Part shown: in pieces, positions 16,260 through 25,885 of the stretch
Layout of the letters: every line of letters begins with the position of its first letter
Position numbering within the stretch: the first letter of the stretch is position 1
NCBI RefSeq assembly: GCF_008065115.1
Contig: NZ_CP042913.1
Span: forward strand, 2,516,338-2,580,337
Direction of reading: 5' to 3'
Length of the DNA: 64,000 nucleotides
Source: Bythopirellula goksoeyrii
GTDB taxonomy: Bacteria; Planctomycetota; Planctomycetia; Pirellulales; Lacipirellulaceae
Notes under the pieces: generated by a model
Told to the model about the DNA's origin: nothing
Database searches by the model: none
What the model saw: the letters and a program-made list of their open reading frames with translations, nothing else
Program-made: the position numbers and the translations under genes

Positions 16260-18920
16260 ATGGCATTTCGATTTGACAAACTTACGATCAAGGCTCAAGA
16301 GGCCGTGCAGAGGGCGCAGGAACTTGCGGCTGACGCGGGGAATCCCCAGCTTGAGCCAATTCACCTGCTGGCTGCGCTTCTGGAAGAGCAAGATGGAGTG
16401 GTGAGACCGTTGTTGGATCGCATCGGTGCCAATCAAGGTCAACTCAAGAAGATTGTCGACGCTGAATTGGGACATCTACCGAAAGCATCCGGGGGGTCAC
16501 CGCCACAACTGAGTACCGTTGCAAGCAAGATCCTCGATGCTGCACAGTCTCAAGCGAAGACGATGCAGGACGAGTTTGTCTCGACTGAACATCTGCTCTT
16601 GGCATTAGCCCATGAAAAATCGCCAGCCCAAGATGTGTTGAAGCTCAATGGGGTCGATGAGCAGGATATCCTCAAAGCATTACAGGATGTGCGTGGTTCG
16701 GCGCGTGTGACCGATCCCAATCCCGAAGCGAAATTCCAGGCCTTAGAGAAATACGGCATTGATCTAGTGCAGCGGGCTGAGCAAGGGAAACTGGATCCCG
16801 TAATCGGCCGCGACCAGGAAATCCGCCGTGTAATCCAGGTGCTTTCACGCCGCACCAAGAACAATCCCGTGTTGATTGGTGAGCCAGGTGTCGGCAAGAC
16901 GGCGATTGCGGAGGGGCTTGCTCTGAGAATTGTGCAGAGCGACGTCCCGCAGAGTTTGAAGAATAAGCGAGTCGTTGCGCTCGACATGGGTGCTTTAATC
17001 GCGGGCACGAAGTTTCGCGGCGAGTTTGAAGAGAGGCTTAAAGCCGTTCTCCGCGAAGTGCAGGATGCCGGCGGATCTGTGATACTGTTCATTGACGAAC
17101 TTCACACAGTCGTGGGTGCTGGCGCTGCCGAGGGGGGCAACGATGCGGCTAACTTGCTCAAACCTGCACTTGCTCGCGGTGAACTCCGCTGCATCGGAGC
17201 GACGACGCTCGATGAGTATCGTAAATACATCGAGAAGGATGCGGCATTGGAACGCCGATTCCAACCCGTGTTCGTGGGTGAGCCAAACGTCGAGGATACA
17301 ATCGCTATCCTGCGTGGTTTGAAACCCCGCTACGAAGCCCACCACAAGGGAGTGCGCATCAAAGATTCTGCGCTCGTGGCTGCGGCAGAGTTGTCGCATC
17401 GATACATCGCCGACCGCTTCTTGCCAGACAAGGCCATCGATCTGATGGATGAGGCCACGAGTCGACTGGCGATGGAGCTCGAAAGCGTTCCCACAGAAAT
17501 CGATCAACTGCAGCGCAAGCTGATGCAGCTTGAACTTGCCGCCCGCCAACTGGCTGACGAAACCGAAGAGCATGCTAAGCAACGTCTGGCTGAAGTCAAC
17601 GAAGACATGGCTCAAATAAAAGAGCAGTTGGCCAATTTGCGTGAGCAGTGGGAAAGCGAGAAGCTTGGTGTCGGCGACGTGCAACAAGTCCGTGAAAAGT
17701 TGCTCGACGTCACGCATCGTGCTGAACAACTTTCGGCCACCATTAACGACAAGCAATCTGCGGGCGAGCCTGTAGGGGAGGATTTGTACCAATCCCTTTA
17801 CGAATATGATGTCCAGCGTAAACAACTTACTCAGCATTTAGAGGAGATTGAGCAGCGCCAATCCGCCAATTCAGGTGAGAGTTCTGTAAAGACTGAAGGT
17901 ACTAGGCGACTATTACGGCAAGAAGTTGGCCCCGACGAAATCGCTGAAGTGGTAAGTGCTTGGACGGGTGTCCCCGTTTCGCGCATGATGGAAACCGAGC
18001 GAGCCAAACTACTTGTGCTGGAAGAACGTCTGCACCAACGAGTCGTTGGTCAAGACGAAGCTGTTACGGCGGTAGCCAACGCGGTACGCCGTAGTCGGAG
18101 TGGCTTGCAGGATCCAAATCGTCCTATCGGATCTTTCCTGTTCTGCGGCCCTACTGGCGTGGGTAAAACGGAGCTTTGCAAAGCACTGGCAGAGACGCTC
18201 TTTGACGATGAAAATGCGATGGTACGCATCGACATGAGCGAGTTCATGGAGAAGCACACCGTCAGTCGACTCATCGGAGCGCCTCCTGGATACGTTGGTT
18301 ACGAGGAGGGTGGCAAGCTCACCGAGGCAGTTCGTCGCCGCCCCTACTCGGTGGTCCTCTTAGATGAAATCGAAAAGGCCCACAACGACGTCTTCAATAT
18401 CCTTCTGCAAGTACTGGATGACGGACGCCTTACCGACAATCACGGTCATACGGTCGATTTCACGAACACAATTGTCGTAATGACTTCCAATGTGGGGAGC
18501 CAACTCATTCAGCAGATCACCTCCGAAGGAGGTTCGCAGGAAGAGTTGCGTCAAGCGCTGAATGAAACCCTCAAGTCACGCTTCCTGCCTGAATTCCTCA
18601 ATCGCATCGATGAAACTATCGTGTTTCAACCGCTCAACCGAGAGCAGGTCGCACAGATCGTTGATCTGCAATTGGAGAAACTTGCCGATCTATTGAAGAA
18701 GCGGGATTTGAATCTTGTTGTGACCGAAGCAGCTCGCCTTCAAATCGCCGCCGAAGGATACGATCCGTTGTTTGGAGCACGACCCGTGAAGCGAGTGATT
18801 CAGCAATCGATTCAAAACCCCTTGGCCACGGAACTTCTCAAAGGAGAATATCCCGAGGATTCCACGATTGAGGTCGACTACCAAGGCGACGAATTCTCGT
18901 TTGAAAAGCAGGTGGCTTAG
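16260..18920 (+). CDS. clpB: Chaperone protein ClpB (disaggregase)
   Basis: At 886 residues this is full-length ClpB, which rescues aggregated protein with DnaK. The N-domain (about 1-150) has Clp_N repeats. NBD1 has Walker A GEPGVGKT and Walker B LFIDELH. The coiled middle domain (about 405-530), with a Glu/Gln/Leu-rich pattern, distinguishes it from ClpA/ClpC. NBD2 has GPTGVGKT and [11 protein letters not shown], and the C-terminal domain contains [16 protein letters not shown]. It follows dnaK; its stop overlaps that of the convergent DUF6800 gene. Confidence 0.98.
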   Translation: MAFRFDKLTIKAQEAVQRAQELAADAGNPQLEPIHLLAALLEEQDGVVRPLLDRIGANQGQLKKIVDAELGHLPKASGGSPPQLSTVASKILDAAQSQAKTMQDEFVSTEHLLLALAHEKSPAQDVLKLNGVDEQDILKALQDVRGSARVTDPNPEAKFQALEKYGIDLVQRAEQGKLDPVIGRDQEIRRVIQVLSRRTKNNPVLIGEPGVGKTAIAEGLALRIVQSDVPQSLKNKRVVALDMGALIAGTKFRGEFEERLKAVLREVQDAGGSVILFIDELHTVVGAGAAEGGNDAANLLKPALARGELRCIGATTLDEYRKYIEKDAALERRFQPVFVGEPNVEDTIAILRGLKPRYEAHHKGVRIKDSALVAAAELSHRYIADRFLPDKAIDLMDEATSRLAMELESVPTEIDQLQRKLMQLELAARQLADETEEHAKQRLAEVNEDMAQIKEQLANLREQWESEKLGVGDVQQVREKLLDVTHRAEQLSATINDKQSAGEPVGEDLYQSLYEYDVQRKQLTQHLEEIEQRQSANSGESSVKTEGTRRLLRQEVGPDEIAEVVSAWTGVPVSRMMETERAKLLVLEERLHQRVVGQDEAVTAVANAVRRSRSGLQDPNRPIGSFLFCGPTGVGKTELCKALAETLFDDENAMVRIDMSEFMEKHTVSRLIGAPPGYVGYEEGGKLTEAVRRRPYSVVLLDEIEKAHNDVFNILLQVLDDGRLTDNHGHTVDFTNTIVVMTSNVGSQLIQQITSEGGSQEELRQALNETLKSRFLPEFLNRIDETIVFQPLNREQVAQIVDLQLEKLADLLKKRDLNLVVTEAARLQIAAEGYDPLFGARPVKRVIQQSIQNPLATELLKGEYPEDSTIEVDYQGDEFSFEKQVA

Positions 18921-19108
18921 CGGCCTGCTTCGACAAGTTCCCATTCGACGATGAGTTTCTCGGCGCCGGGAGACATTTCACGGAGCTTACGGACGATTTC
19001 GAGCTTTTCAGACTGCGTCGCCTTGGCGAGTTTGCCTTTCAACTGGGCCAATTTATGACGGCGTTTGCGGCGGCGGCGTAGTTCTCTCTGGCGTTCACTG
19101 GCTCCCAC
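18917..19108 (-). CDS. DUF6800-family small basic protein
   Basis: A GTG at 19108 preceded by GGAG gives a 63-residue product that opens [23 protein letters not shown]; the frame is open to 19174 but the ribosome-binding site decides the start. The very basic N-terminal helix and the [17 protein letters not shown] end are typical of a short planctomycete family (DUF6800). The basic helix may contact RNA or ribosomes, but no function is known. The TAA shares bases with the TAG of clpB on the opposite strand. Confidence 0.72.
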   Translation of the reverse strand: MGASERQRELRRRRKRRHKLAQLKGKLAKATQSEKLEIVRKLREMSPGAEKLIVEWELVEAGR

Positions 19109-19244
19109 GAAAATCTCCTTGCGAAAGGTCACCTTGTTAGAAAATGGGCTCGACTGGTAAGTAGAGATTGGCAACTTGCCAGCTCTAGCCTATCTTTTGT
19201 ACTGGAGACCAGTCGAACCGTCAATGTGGCGGAAGTCTCCTTTC

Positions 19245-19329
19245 GGTCGGGTGCCAGAGTGGTCGAATGGACCGGTCTTGAAAACCGGCGTACCTCCGGG
19301 TACCGTGGGTTCGAATCCCACCCCGACCG
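19245..19329 (+). tRNA. tRNA-Ser (anticodon UGA)
   Basis: Acceptor arms GGTCGGG (19245-19251) and CCCGACC (19322-19328) pair perfectly, with G as discriminator. The anticodon stem CCGGT/ACCGG surrounds the loop CTTGAAA, so the anticodon is TGA (19279-19281), reading UCA codons. A long variable arm (TACCTCCGGGTA) and the TGGGTTCGAATCCCA T-arm complete a class II serine tRNA. The 3' CCA is not encoded. Confidence 0.97.
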
Positions 19330-19545
19330 CTTTGTGCCATCCGCTGTATCGGAATCCGCAGAGTTTCCCCCTTTTTCACTCTCGTCTTGCACATCATTTC
19401 TTCTCATTTCGGACCTCGACTAGACTGCAACTTCTCATGCGTCGCCGTAAGCTTGTAAAGGAGGGCCGCAACTCAGGAAACTATGGAATGAAGGGCGATC
19501 TAGTGAATTAGAGGCTACAATTATCTCCCTCAGATCGGAGTAGGG

Positions 19546-19839
19546 ATGAACGAGGCCTACGGAAAAGACTTCAGGGGCCTGCAACTTACCAGCCGGGAGC
19601 AAGCGGCCGTCGATCGATTCGAGAAGGAGAAGGCTGAGCGCATTCCTTGGCAGTCTGATCGTTCGATTCCTCAAAAGTATTGGCGACAGATGTCCGGCTG
19701 GCATACCAAGGTTATTAACGAGCCCGATGGTCAATACTTGAATGAAGGTACCGTGGGGTACTGGTTCGTCCACCCAGAGAGCACCCTCAACCCACTTCAT
19801 CGCTGTCATACCCAACAGGCCAAAAGCAGCAAATCTTAG
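19546..19839 (+). CDS. Hypothetical protein
   Basis: A 97-residue frame with a GGAG about 10 bases before the ATG. It is rich in Trp and charged residues (IPQKYWRQMSGWHTKVI, GTVGYWFVHPES). I recognise no family. It lies 200 bases after tRNA-Ser in a low-density stretch, so it could be what is left of an integrated element. The opposite strand carries a longer open frame (19435-20073) that looks like a shadow. Moderate to low confidence. Confidence 0.35.
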   Translation: MNEAYGKDFRGLQLTSREQAAVDRFEKEKAERIPWQSDRSIPQKYWRQMSGWHTKVINEPDGQYLNEGTVGYWFVHPESTLNPLHRCHTQQAKSSKS

Positions 19840-20180
19840 TCGCGGCTCTTCTCGTCGCAGAATGTTGGCTGGCACTCCTTTCGAGCAAAAACCGACTAGC
19901 AAACTTGAAGTGGCGCTGAAACAGATGGTTGTGATTCTCCCCAAACGCAACAGGCATCGGATGCTTACAACTCCCATGGCGGAGGTTGAAATGTCAGCCC
20001 GTGCGGCAACTAACAAACCACAATGAACAATTGCGGATAGGACGCGAAGAATGCCGGTATTGTTACACGCCACTCCTATGATGCAACCATTCGGTCGATC
20101 AGATGTTGGTGCTCAGCATATTGGCCGCCCTGCACAAATAAATTGGCACAAAGGTGATCGCCAGAATTAAACTGTATATA

Positions 20181-20750
20181 TCATGCAGCGTTGCCGTTAT
20201 CTAAGCCATTGGCCATCGACTCGGCACATTTGGGGCAGATCGTTTCACGCATTATTGGGAATCTTTCGGCATCAAATAATTTCAGTCTGGCAGAGACATC
20301 TTCCGCAGCCAACCATCCTACTGGCTCGAGCAAGGCTCGCTTGCAACAACTGCACAATGTCAGAATTCTATTGGAGCGCGGTCGTGACATGTCGAGGATT
20401 CCAAGATAGGGCTGCGACTCCGTCTTCGTAAGCAGGCTCTCGTAGAGTATTTGGCCGCCTTCCTCGGGGTGGATGATCATCCGCATGTGGCGTATCAGCG
20501 TGGGAGTATCACAACGGAACGGCAGCACGACTGGTTTGTTGTTTGATCGAACACGAGAATGCACTTGCTGATAGAGAGCGCAAACAGACTCGCCCCCGAC
20601 GAAATTCCACAGGGACCGCCCGATGACATATTCCTGAGTCAATTCCGTGGCACCATTTTCTTTAGCAAAGCCTAACCAGTGCGAGTCCACCCAAATCAGA
20701 AGGTCGTCCCGATCAACTCGGTATCGATATCTCGGTATCTCGGCGGCCAT
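20181..20750 (-). CDS. PAS-like protein with C-terminal zinc-ribbon cysteines
   Basis: A 189-residue protein. The first 110 residues look PAS-like (YRVDRDDLLIWVDSHWLGFA, VIGRSLWNFVGGE, VVLPFRCDTP). The C-terminal half has two Cys pairs, CSCCKR and CPKC, about 45 residues apart, fit for a zinc ribbon. No DNA-binding or enzyme domain is attached. Similar stand-alone proteins occur near metabolic genes, but I can name no function. It lies downstream of the acetate kinase pseudogene on the same strand and might once have been co-transcribed with it. Confidence 0.65.
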   Translation of the reverse strand: MAAEIPRYRYRVDRDDLLIWVDSHWLGFAKENGATELTQEYVIGRSLWNFVGGESVCALYQQVHSRVRSNNKPVVLPFRCDTPTLIRHMRMIIHPEEGGQILYESLLTKTESQPYLGILDMSRPRSNRILTLCSCCKRALLEPVGWLAAEDVSARLKLFDAERFPIMRETICPKCAESMANGLDNGNAA

Positions 20751-20887
20751 GATGGATGAATGTGTTTCGCAAAAGGAAAACTACTAGGGCCTTCTTTTAA
20801 TTATGGCCGCGGTTTACTCCATCAACAAGAATCCCTCTGAAATAATTAGCCACCCTAATTGGTGCTATTCATCGGTTTTTTTGTCAT

Positions 20888-21574
20888 TGAAGCCACCTTT
20901 TAAGCGAGGTAGGAGGCGTCTTCCTCCGATGTGATGTCGAGAATGCGCATGGCATTCAGTCTGTCGCCGCTGCCTAGATGCACTACCAGAGTAATGCCTA
21001 GTGCGATATGCGGATGCTCTTTCGCAAGTTCGTGGGTAACCTATTCGTAGGAAAGGCCGTAGAAATCATATCAGCAGATACCTTGATCGCGTAAATACTT
21101 GGGAAGTGCGTAGTGTCGAAACACGGGTGCGTGATGCTTGTGAAATGCAGTGTCAAAACAGCCAATTTGTAAGATGTCCGGATGTGATTCCGCTCTCGCG
21201 CAAACTGCTGCGAGACAAGTTGGCTGTTGCAGTGGCGCCAGAGGAATCAACGCCTCACATTGCTGGAAGTCCTCGTACGTCAAAATGACCGGAACTGAAA
21301 AAAGTTCTCCTCCATGGACAATGCGTTGACCGAAAGCTTGAAGACACGAGTTACCTGCGCATCGTTGAATTAAGGCCAAGAGTTCCCGTAATACATCTGC
21401 GTCATTAAGCGTGGTAGGGAATTCCTCAATGACGTTGCCATTCCACGAAAACTCTGCTTGGGTACCAATTCTCGCAATTCGTCGGGAGGTTAAAAATGGT
21501 AAGTCGGCTACTGGTTCAAAGGCGCTGGCTCTTCAACTCGAGGAACCTGCATTCAATACTAAGATCACGTTCAT
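20888..21574 (-). pseudogene. ackA: Acetate kinase pseudogene
   Basis: Reading one frame on the minus strand from ATG 21574 gives MNVILVLNAGSSS, the acetate kinase start, then a TGA. The frame continues to FGQRIVHGGELFSVPV, ALIPLAPLQQPTCLAA, IGCFDTAFHKHHAPVFRHYALP and, after further stops (TGA 21071-21073, then a TAG and a TAA), YDFYGLSYE, IALGITLVVHLGSGDRLNAM and ILDITSEE. These align in order with AckA motifs. Only about the first half of a roughly 400-residue enzyme is visible. It begins 2 bases after the stop of an intact phosphotransacetylase fusion, the normal pta-ackA order. Confidence 0.88.
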
Positions 21575-21576
21575 GG

Positions 21577-22986
21577 TCACTTAATATCACCTCGCTGTCG
21601 TGCCTCGGCCATCAGAACTGACAGCGCACATGACATCAGGCGGGTTCGTTGAGAATCGGCCCGACTCGTTAGCATAATGGGTACGCGAGCGCCCAAAACG
21701 ATACCCGCAGCGGCGGCGTTCCCCAGAAAGGTCAGTTGCTTTGCCACCATATTGCCCGAATGTATGTCAGGCGCCACCAGAATATCGGAGTCACCCGCAA
21801 CGCACGATTTCAAGCCCTTGTCTTGAACAGCTTGTTGGCTGATCGCCAGATCCAGTGCCAAAGGGCCGTCCAACAGGGCATGGTCAATCTGAAGGCGATC
21901 TGCCATTTTACAAAGGCAGGCCGCATCCACGGTGGCTTGCATCTTCGAATTTACTTTCTCTGTGGCGGCAAGAATGGCCACCTTGGGCTCGGTTGCCCCA
22001 CGCATCATCACGCGCCACAGATCAATAGCGTTACGACAGATGTCCGCCTTCTCGGCCATCGAGGGGGCAACATTAATCGCCGCGTCGGTGATCATCAGCA
22101 TTTTATGGTAACTGGCGACGTCGATCACGTAGGCATGACTGATCCGCCGCTCAGATCGTAGACCGGCAGCCGACGGAACCACGGCAGACATAAGTTCGTC
22201 TGTCGGCAAACTACCTTTCATGAGTGCTGCCACATCTCCAGCGACGGCCATTTCCACGGCCTTTATTGCAGCACCATGACTGTGCTCAGTAGGAACGACG
22301 TCATAGAAACCAATATCAATACCAGCGTCAACTGCAGCCTTGCGGATTCGTCTTTCAGGCCCCACCAAAACAGGATCTATCAGTTTCTCCTCGACTGCCT
22401 CCACAACAGCTTTGATCGCAGTTTCGGATACGGGGTGAACGACCGCTGTTCTTACTGGCGGCAGTTTTTTACAACTGTCAATCAGGTCGCGAAAGTGGTC
22501 GTGAAAGTGGAATTGCACATCGGGTAGCTCAGGTCTCGTACGCCGAATCTTTTGAGTCGGTGCAATCACCGTTGAAGTACCTATCGCTACAGTTTCTCCC
22601 AGCATATTTACACAATGACAGTCGAACACGACTATATGGTTCTTCTGCTTTTTCTCTTTTACTGAGACATCAACATGGATCGTCTCGCCTGGACGGACAG
22701 GCTTCTTGAATGCCAAATCCTGATTGAGATAGATCGTCCCCGGTCCAGGCAAGGCTGTGCCAAGCAAGGCAGAAATCAAGGCACCTGTCCACATTCCATG
22801 TCCGACGACACCGCGAAAGATACTGTCCTCAGCATACGAGTCGTCCAAATGAGCAGGGTTTACATCACCCGACAAAACAGCAAACAACTGGATGTCCTGT
22901 TGAGAAAGCGTGCGAGTCAGACTTGCTGTCTGCCCGACCTTGAGTTCATCGAATGTAACGTTTACTAACTCGTGTTGGTCGCTCAT
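21577..22986 (-). CDS. MaoC-like hydratase fused to phosphate acetyl/butyryltransferase
   Basis: A 469-residue two-domain protein. Residues 1 to about 150 are a MaoC/hot-dog domain (SGDVNPAHLDDSYAE, GVVGHGMWTGALIS with the hydratase Asp/His). Residues about 165-469 are a phosphotransacetylase domain (DPVLVGPERRIRKAA, ALMKGSLPTDELM, DAAINVAPS, GPLALDLAIS, SGNMVAKQLTFLGNAAAAGIVLGARVPIMLTSRADS). Such fusions are annotated as bifunctional enoyl-CoA hydratase/phosphate acetyltransferase. It should form acyl phosphates from acyl-CoA, yet its kinase partner downstream is a pseudogene. Confidence 0.9.
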   Translation of the reverse strand: MSDQHELVNVTFDELKVGQTASLTRTLSQQDIQLFAVLSGDVNPAHLDDSYAEDSIFRGVVGHGMWTGALISALLGTALPGPGTIYLNQDLAFKKPVRPGETIHVDVSVKEKKQKNHIVVFDCHCVNMLGETVAIGTSTVIAPTQKIRRTRPELPDVQFHFHDHFRDLIDSCKKLPPVRTAVVHPVSETAIKAVVEAVEEKLIDPVLVGPERRIRKAAVDAGIDIGFYDVVPTEHSHGAAIKAVEMAVAGDVAALMKGSLPTDELMSAVVPSAAGLRSERRISHAYVIDVASYHKMLMITDAAINVAPSMAEKADICRNAIDLWRVMMRGATEPKVAILAATEKVNSKMQATVDAACLCKMADRLQIDHALLDGPLALDLAISQQAVQDKGLKSCVAGDSDILVAPDIHSGNMVAKQLTFLGNAAAAGIVLGARVPIMLTSRADSQRTRLMSCALSVLMAEARQRGDIK

Positions 22987-23483
22987 GCCACGTCTCCATG
23001 ATGAATGACCCTAGTTATTAATTCTTAACACAAAGTCTCTACGAATTCGTGTAATTGCATACTTAATCGCATATTCTGTGCCGATGCGCTTTGGCCGAAC
23101 TTCCTGTAAGCAATCGACTCCTTGCATAAATCTGAACCTTCCATGATGCGTTCTAACTCTCGCTAAGGCGTGCGATTCCGCACACTTTCATCCCGCTTGG
23201 CAAACTAACCATATTCAATGAAAAGATTGCCAACGAGGATTTCCGCCCGAGCCAAAACTGCTGAGCCTCACCCTCGTCAAAGAGGAAGCCATTCTTTGAG
23301 TCGATTAGTGGTGACATGTGCATATGACACAACACCTCATTTCCCGTCTTTGCCCACTTGCTAGCTTTTCCTTTAATCTTAAGAGTACCGATGTTCAGCT
23401 TGCCGGCCCCACGATCACAGAGATATAAACCTACTCCCGTCAATCAACATCCGCCGCAGTCTTCGCAATCAGGAGGGACGAAG
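22987..23483. other. Spacer with a possible decayed DUF192-like frame (23153-23443, minus)
   Basis: The only candidate is a 96-codon minus-strand frame. Its middle, GFLFDEGEAQQFWLG then SLAIFSLN, resembles the GMLFVF...FWMxNTLIPLDIIFLD core of DUF192, but the conserved Asn-Thr and Pro are lost and the C-terminal third is missing. It may be a remnant or chance similarity. Nothing else is seen up to the small gene at 23484. Confidence 0.3.
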
Positions 23484-23696
23484 ATGACTGATTCCCACTC
23501 TCGGCCAGTTCAAAAAGACAACAGGAGAATGGGTAAGCCAACGCCCAAGTACCTTCCGGGTCAGCGCTCTCTGTTCTGCGAAGAACCAGCGCCTGAGGTA
23601 GTTTCTGCGGAAGCCACAACTGAACTATTTTACACTGGCAGAGACTTGCCCGGTGGAAAGGAAACGGAGCAAGCAATCCTCTGGGATGTCATCTGA
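23484..23696 (+). CDS. Small hypothetical protein (70 aa)
   Basis: The frame is open from 23358, but a very strong AGGAGG six bases before ATG 23484 fixes the start. The product (MTDSHSRPVQKDNRRMGKPT...) is hydrophilic with a Pro/Arg-rich first half and an acidic middle (FCEEPAPEVVSAEATTELF), and ends GKETEQAILWDVI. No membrane segment, signal peptide or known domain is seen. The quality of the ribosome-binding site, rare in this window, argues for real translation. Confidence 0.55.
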   Translation: MTDSHSRPVQKDNRRMGKPTPKYLPGQRSLFCEEPAPEVVSAEATTELFYTGRDLPGGKETEQAILWDVI

Positions 23697-23768
23697 CCAC
23701 AGCTCGCCATGACGGATCCCTCGGTGGGGATGACGAGACTTACTCTGATTACCGCACGACAATCTAAG

Positions 23769-25253
23769 CTACTTCGCTTCGTGGCGGATCACATCTACCA
23801 TTCCTTCGACAGAAGAATACTCACCAATGATGCTAGTACGCGGAAACATCAGTTTTGGGATCGCTCCTGCTCCCACTTTTTGGTAAATCTCAACATGTTT
23901 TGCTATGTATCGATCAGGAATTCCGGATGCTATTTCGGCATCAAGTTTTTTATCATCAACGAGTGTCGCTGCCTTCATCTTTGCATCTGCATAGCTCGGC
24001 ACCACTGTACCTTGGAACATCCAATTGTGAAGCGATGCGAAACGGGTTGGATCCACTCGCCATACTGCCACAGCTAGCTTCGCCAATTCGCACGATTCCT
24101 CGAAATTCGGGTTTGTCACTCGTACGCTGGGGTTGCAGGTTGAATTGAGCGGGACAGGCAAACAAATGACAGCCAATTGATCATCTAAATTCTCTCGGGC
24201 GCGAGAGACGGTCATGTAAGTTTTGCGACAAGGTGGGCAGCAATAATCGAACATTGCAACAAAAACATACTTCGCATCATTGGAACCGACCAGCGGCCAC
24301 TGTGCTACATCTAGCTTGATAGCGCCACCTTGAATTGCAACGATCCGACGGTTTGCAGATTCGGGTACGCTTGCATCATCTACAATCATTTCTGTGGCTA
24401 GAAAGGTTGGGAAAGCGACCCTCGCTTGACTTGGAAAGTAAACCGAGACCAAGTCCGGCCACAACGCAGTCGCACTAAGATTGTCCGTCGTCGGAGGTTG
24501 GAATAGCTCGTCATTTGACTTCTCATCCAATGCCTCCTCGGCCGGGCTTCCTTCTGTTGGTGGAGCGAACTCGATCTGCTCTGACTCTGAACCTGCTGGA
24601 TTGTCAAACTTCTCGATTCGATGCATGTCTTGCGGGCGGGCAAACACCTGACCGACAACTAAAACCGCAAGCCCTACAAAACTTAAGGCCGCTGCGGCTA
24701 ACATCGCCTTTGCTCTCAACGGACTGGCCAGCAGCATGGTCACCGTTGCGACCAGACTACATGTATGAGCAATCATGCAATAGAGACAAATGTGTTTGAG
24801 GACAATCAACTGTAGTGCTACAAACCACATTGCACTGAGCCCAGCCGCAAACACGGCGGTGGTAACGACGACCCAGCTGACCTTTCGCACCGATCGACTA
24901 AACCAGCTAACGGATCCAGTGACCAGAGCCGTCGCCATCGCCAGATAGATCCCCAGCGCCAGGAAGCTTACGGGGACGCCAAGCCACAGAGCCCAAGGGC
25001 TGCTGGCGACATTCTCGCAATCGACCCACCCGCCACCACTACCGCAGCCTGCTATCGGTGACGAAGTTAAGTTGGTCCAGAGTAAATAGACGCTCGCACT
25101 GATAGCCACAATGATACAAAGCGCCAAGACAAGTGTCACTGGCCATCCCGGCAAGGCCTTGATGTCTTGAATGAACCAGCGAATTGCTCCAAGTCGAAGC
25201 GTTGCGTTGTTAGTGGAGTGTTGCGTTGAGCTTACTGAATGTGTTGAAATCAT
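23769..25253 (-). CDS. VKOR-DsbA fusion (membrane disulfide-forming protein)
   Basis: A 494-residue fusion. The N-terminal half is a vitamin K epoxide reductase-type domain with about five membrane helices: loop cysteines in CGSGGGWVDCENV, the Ser-Pro-Trp segment SSPWALWLGVPVSF, and the redox pair CLYC in KHICLYCMIAH. After a helix (about 185-205) and a Glu/Pro-rich linker comes a thioredoxin-like domain with FDYCCPPCRKTY and a cis-Pro region GAGAIPKLMFP. The VKOR part should pass electrons to quinone while the outer domain oxidises periplasmic proteins, giving a self-contained disulfide machine. The start codon lies inside a 21-bp tandem repeat. Confidence 0.88.
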   Translation of the reverse strand: MISTHSVSSTQHSTNNATLRLGAIRWFIQDIKALPGWPVTLVLALCIIVAISASVYLLWTNLTSSPIAGCGSGGGWVDCENVASSPWALWLGVPVSFLALGIYLAMATALVTGSVSWFSRSVRKVSWVVVTTAVFAAGLSAMWFVALQLIVLKHICLYCMIAHTCSLVATVTMLLASPLRAKAMLAAAALSFVGLAVLVVGQVFARPQDMHRIEKFDNPAGSESEQIEFAPPTEGSPAEEALDEKSNDELFQPPTTDNLSATALWPDLVSVYFPSQARVAFPTFLATEMIVDDASVPESANRRIVAIQGGAIKLDVAQWPLVGSNDAKYVFVAMFDYCCPPCRKTYMTVSRARENLDDQLAVICLPVPLNSTCNPSVRVTNPNFEESCELAKLAVAVWRVDPTRFASLHNWMFQGTVVPSYADAKMKAATLVDDKKLDAEIASGIPDRYIAKHVEIYQKVGAGAIPKLMFPRTSIIGEYSSVEGMVDVIRHEAK

Positions 25254-25292
25254 GATTGTTCAGCGGTGGAACATGATTGTTCGGCGGTGGAA
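25251..25292. repeat. 21-bp tandem repeat over the VKOR gene start
   Basis: Two 21-base units (25251-25271 and 25272-25292) differ at one position. On the minus strand each unit ends in ATG; the inner one is the gene start. The outer ATG (25274) is in frame but meets TGA after four codons, giving a tiny upstream reading frame. Confidence 0.75.
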
Positions 25293-25885
25293 TAAGTAGA
25301 ACTATTGAAGCGATAAAGCACGCTGCTAAAAACGCAAATGCCGTACCAATGAGGCGAATGGAAGGGCGTTATCGAAGCGCTGGCTGCTATCTGCCCATTT
25401 TGTGAAGTCGTAAAGTTTCGTGAATTTGCCTTATGGCACGCCTGAGAAGGCCAACGCACTATCTATGTAGAAGGTTGATACAGCGCAATTGGATGTTGCT
25501 TTCACATCCACTAGTTGTCTCATAGCCTGTGCACTCTCCAGAACGTGACGCGGTGACTCCTGTCTGGCTTCGGTTAGGTAGGGTGCATACTTCTATCACT
25601 TCTCCGTGCATTTCCGCACATCCATGACCGCTGTAAGCCGTGCGTCTACGGGATTTCGGCTCCTCAAGTTTCTAATCCAGAATATGAGAAATCTTTGCCA
25701 GCGGTCACGCCGACCTCATTTAGTTCGCGAGCCGTCCTATTTGCTGAAGTTGGGCCTACCGACGCGGCTTAGCCTCTCCTCAAATTGACGGAGGTGGCGG
25801 CGACCGACGATGTCTGTAGTTGTGCCACCTAATCGACAACAATAGTCCCTGACTAGCGAAACCCGCTTCGTCTACACACTTCCTG
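25293..25885. other. Non-coding stretch downstream (in sense) of the group II intron remnant
   Basis: About 590 bases with no supported gene; the short open frames here show no family motif and no ribosome-binding site. It is the 3' flank of the intron remnant. Confidence 0.5.

Noticed and set aside
16995-17837. 280-codon minus-strand frame inside clpB
   Set aside because: Lies wholly within a certain gene; codon pattern is the antisense of ClpB.
19435-20073. 212-codon minus-strand open frame after tRNA-Ser
   Set aside because: Composition is Leu/Arg/Ser-rich without motif order, it has no ribosome-binding site, and it lies opposite a smaller frame with one.
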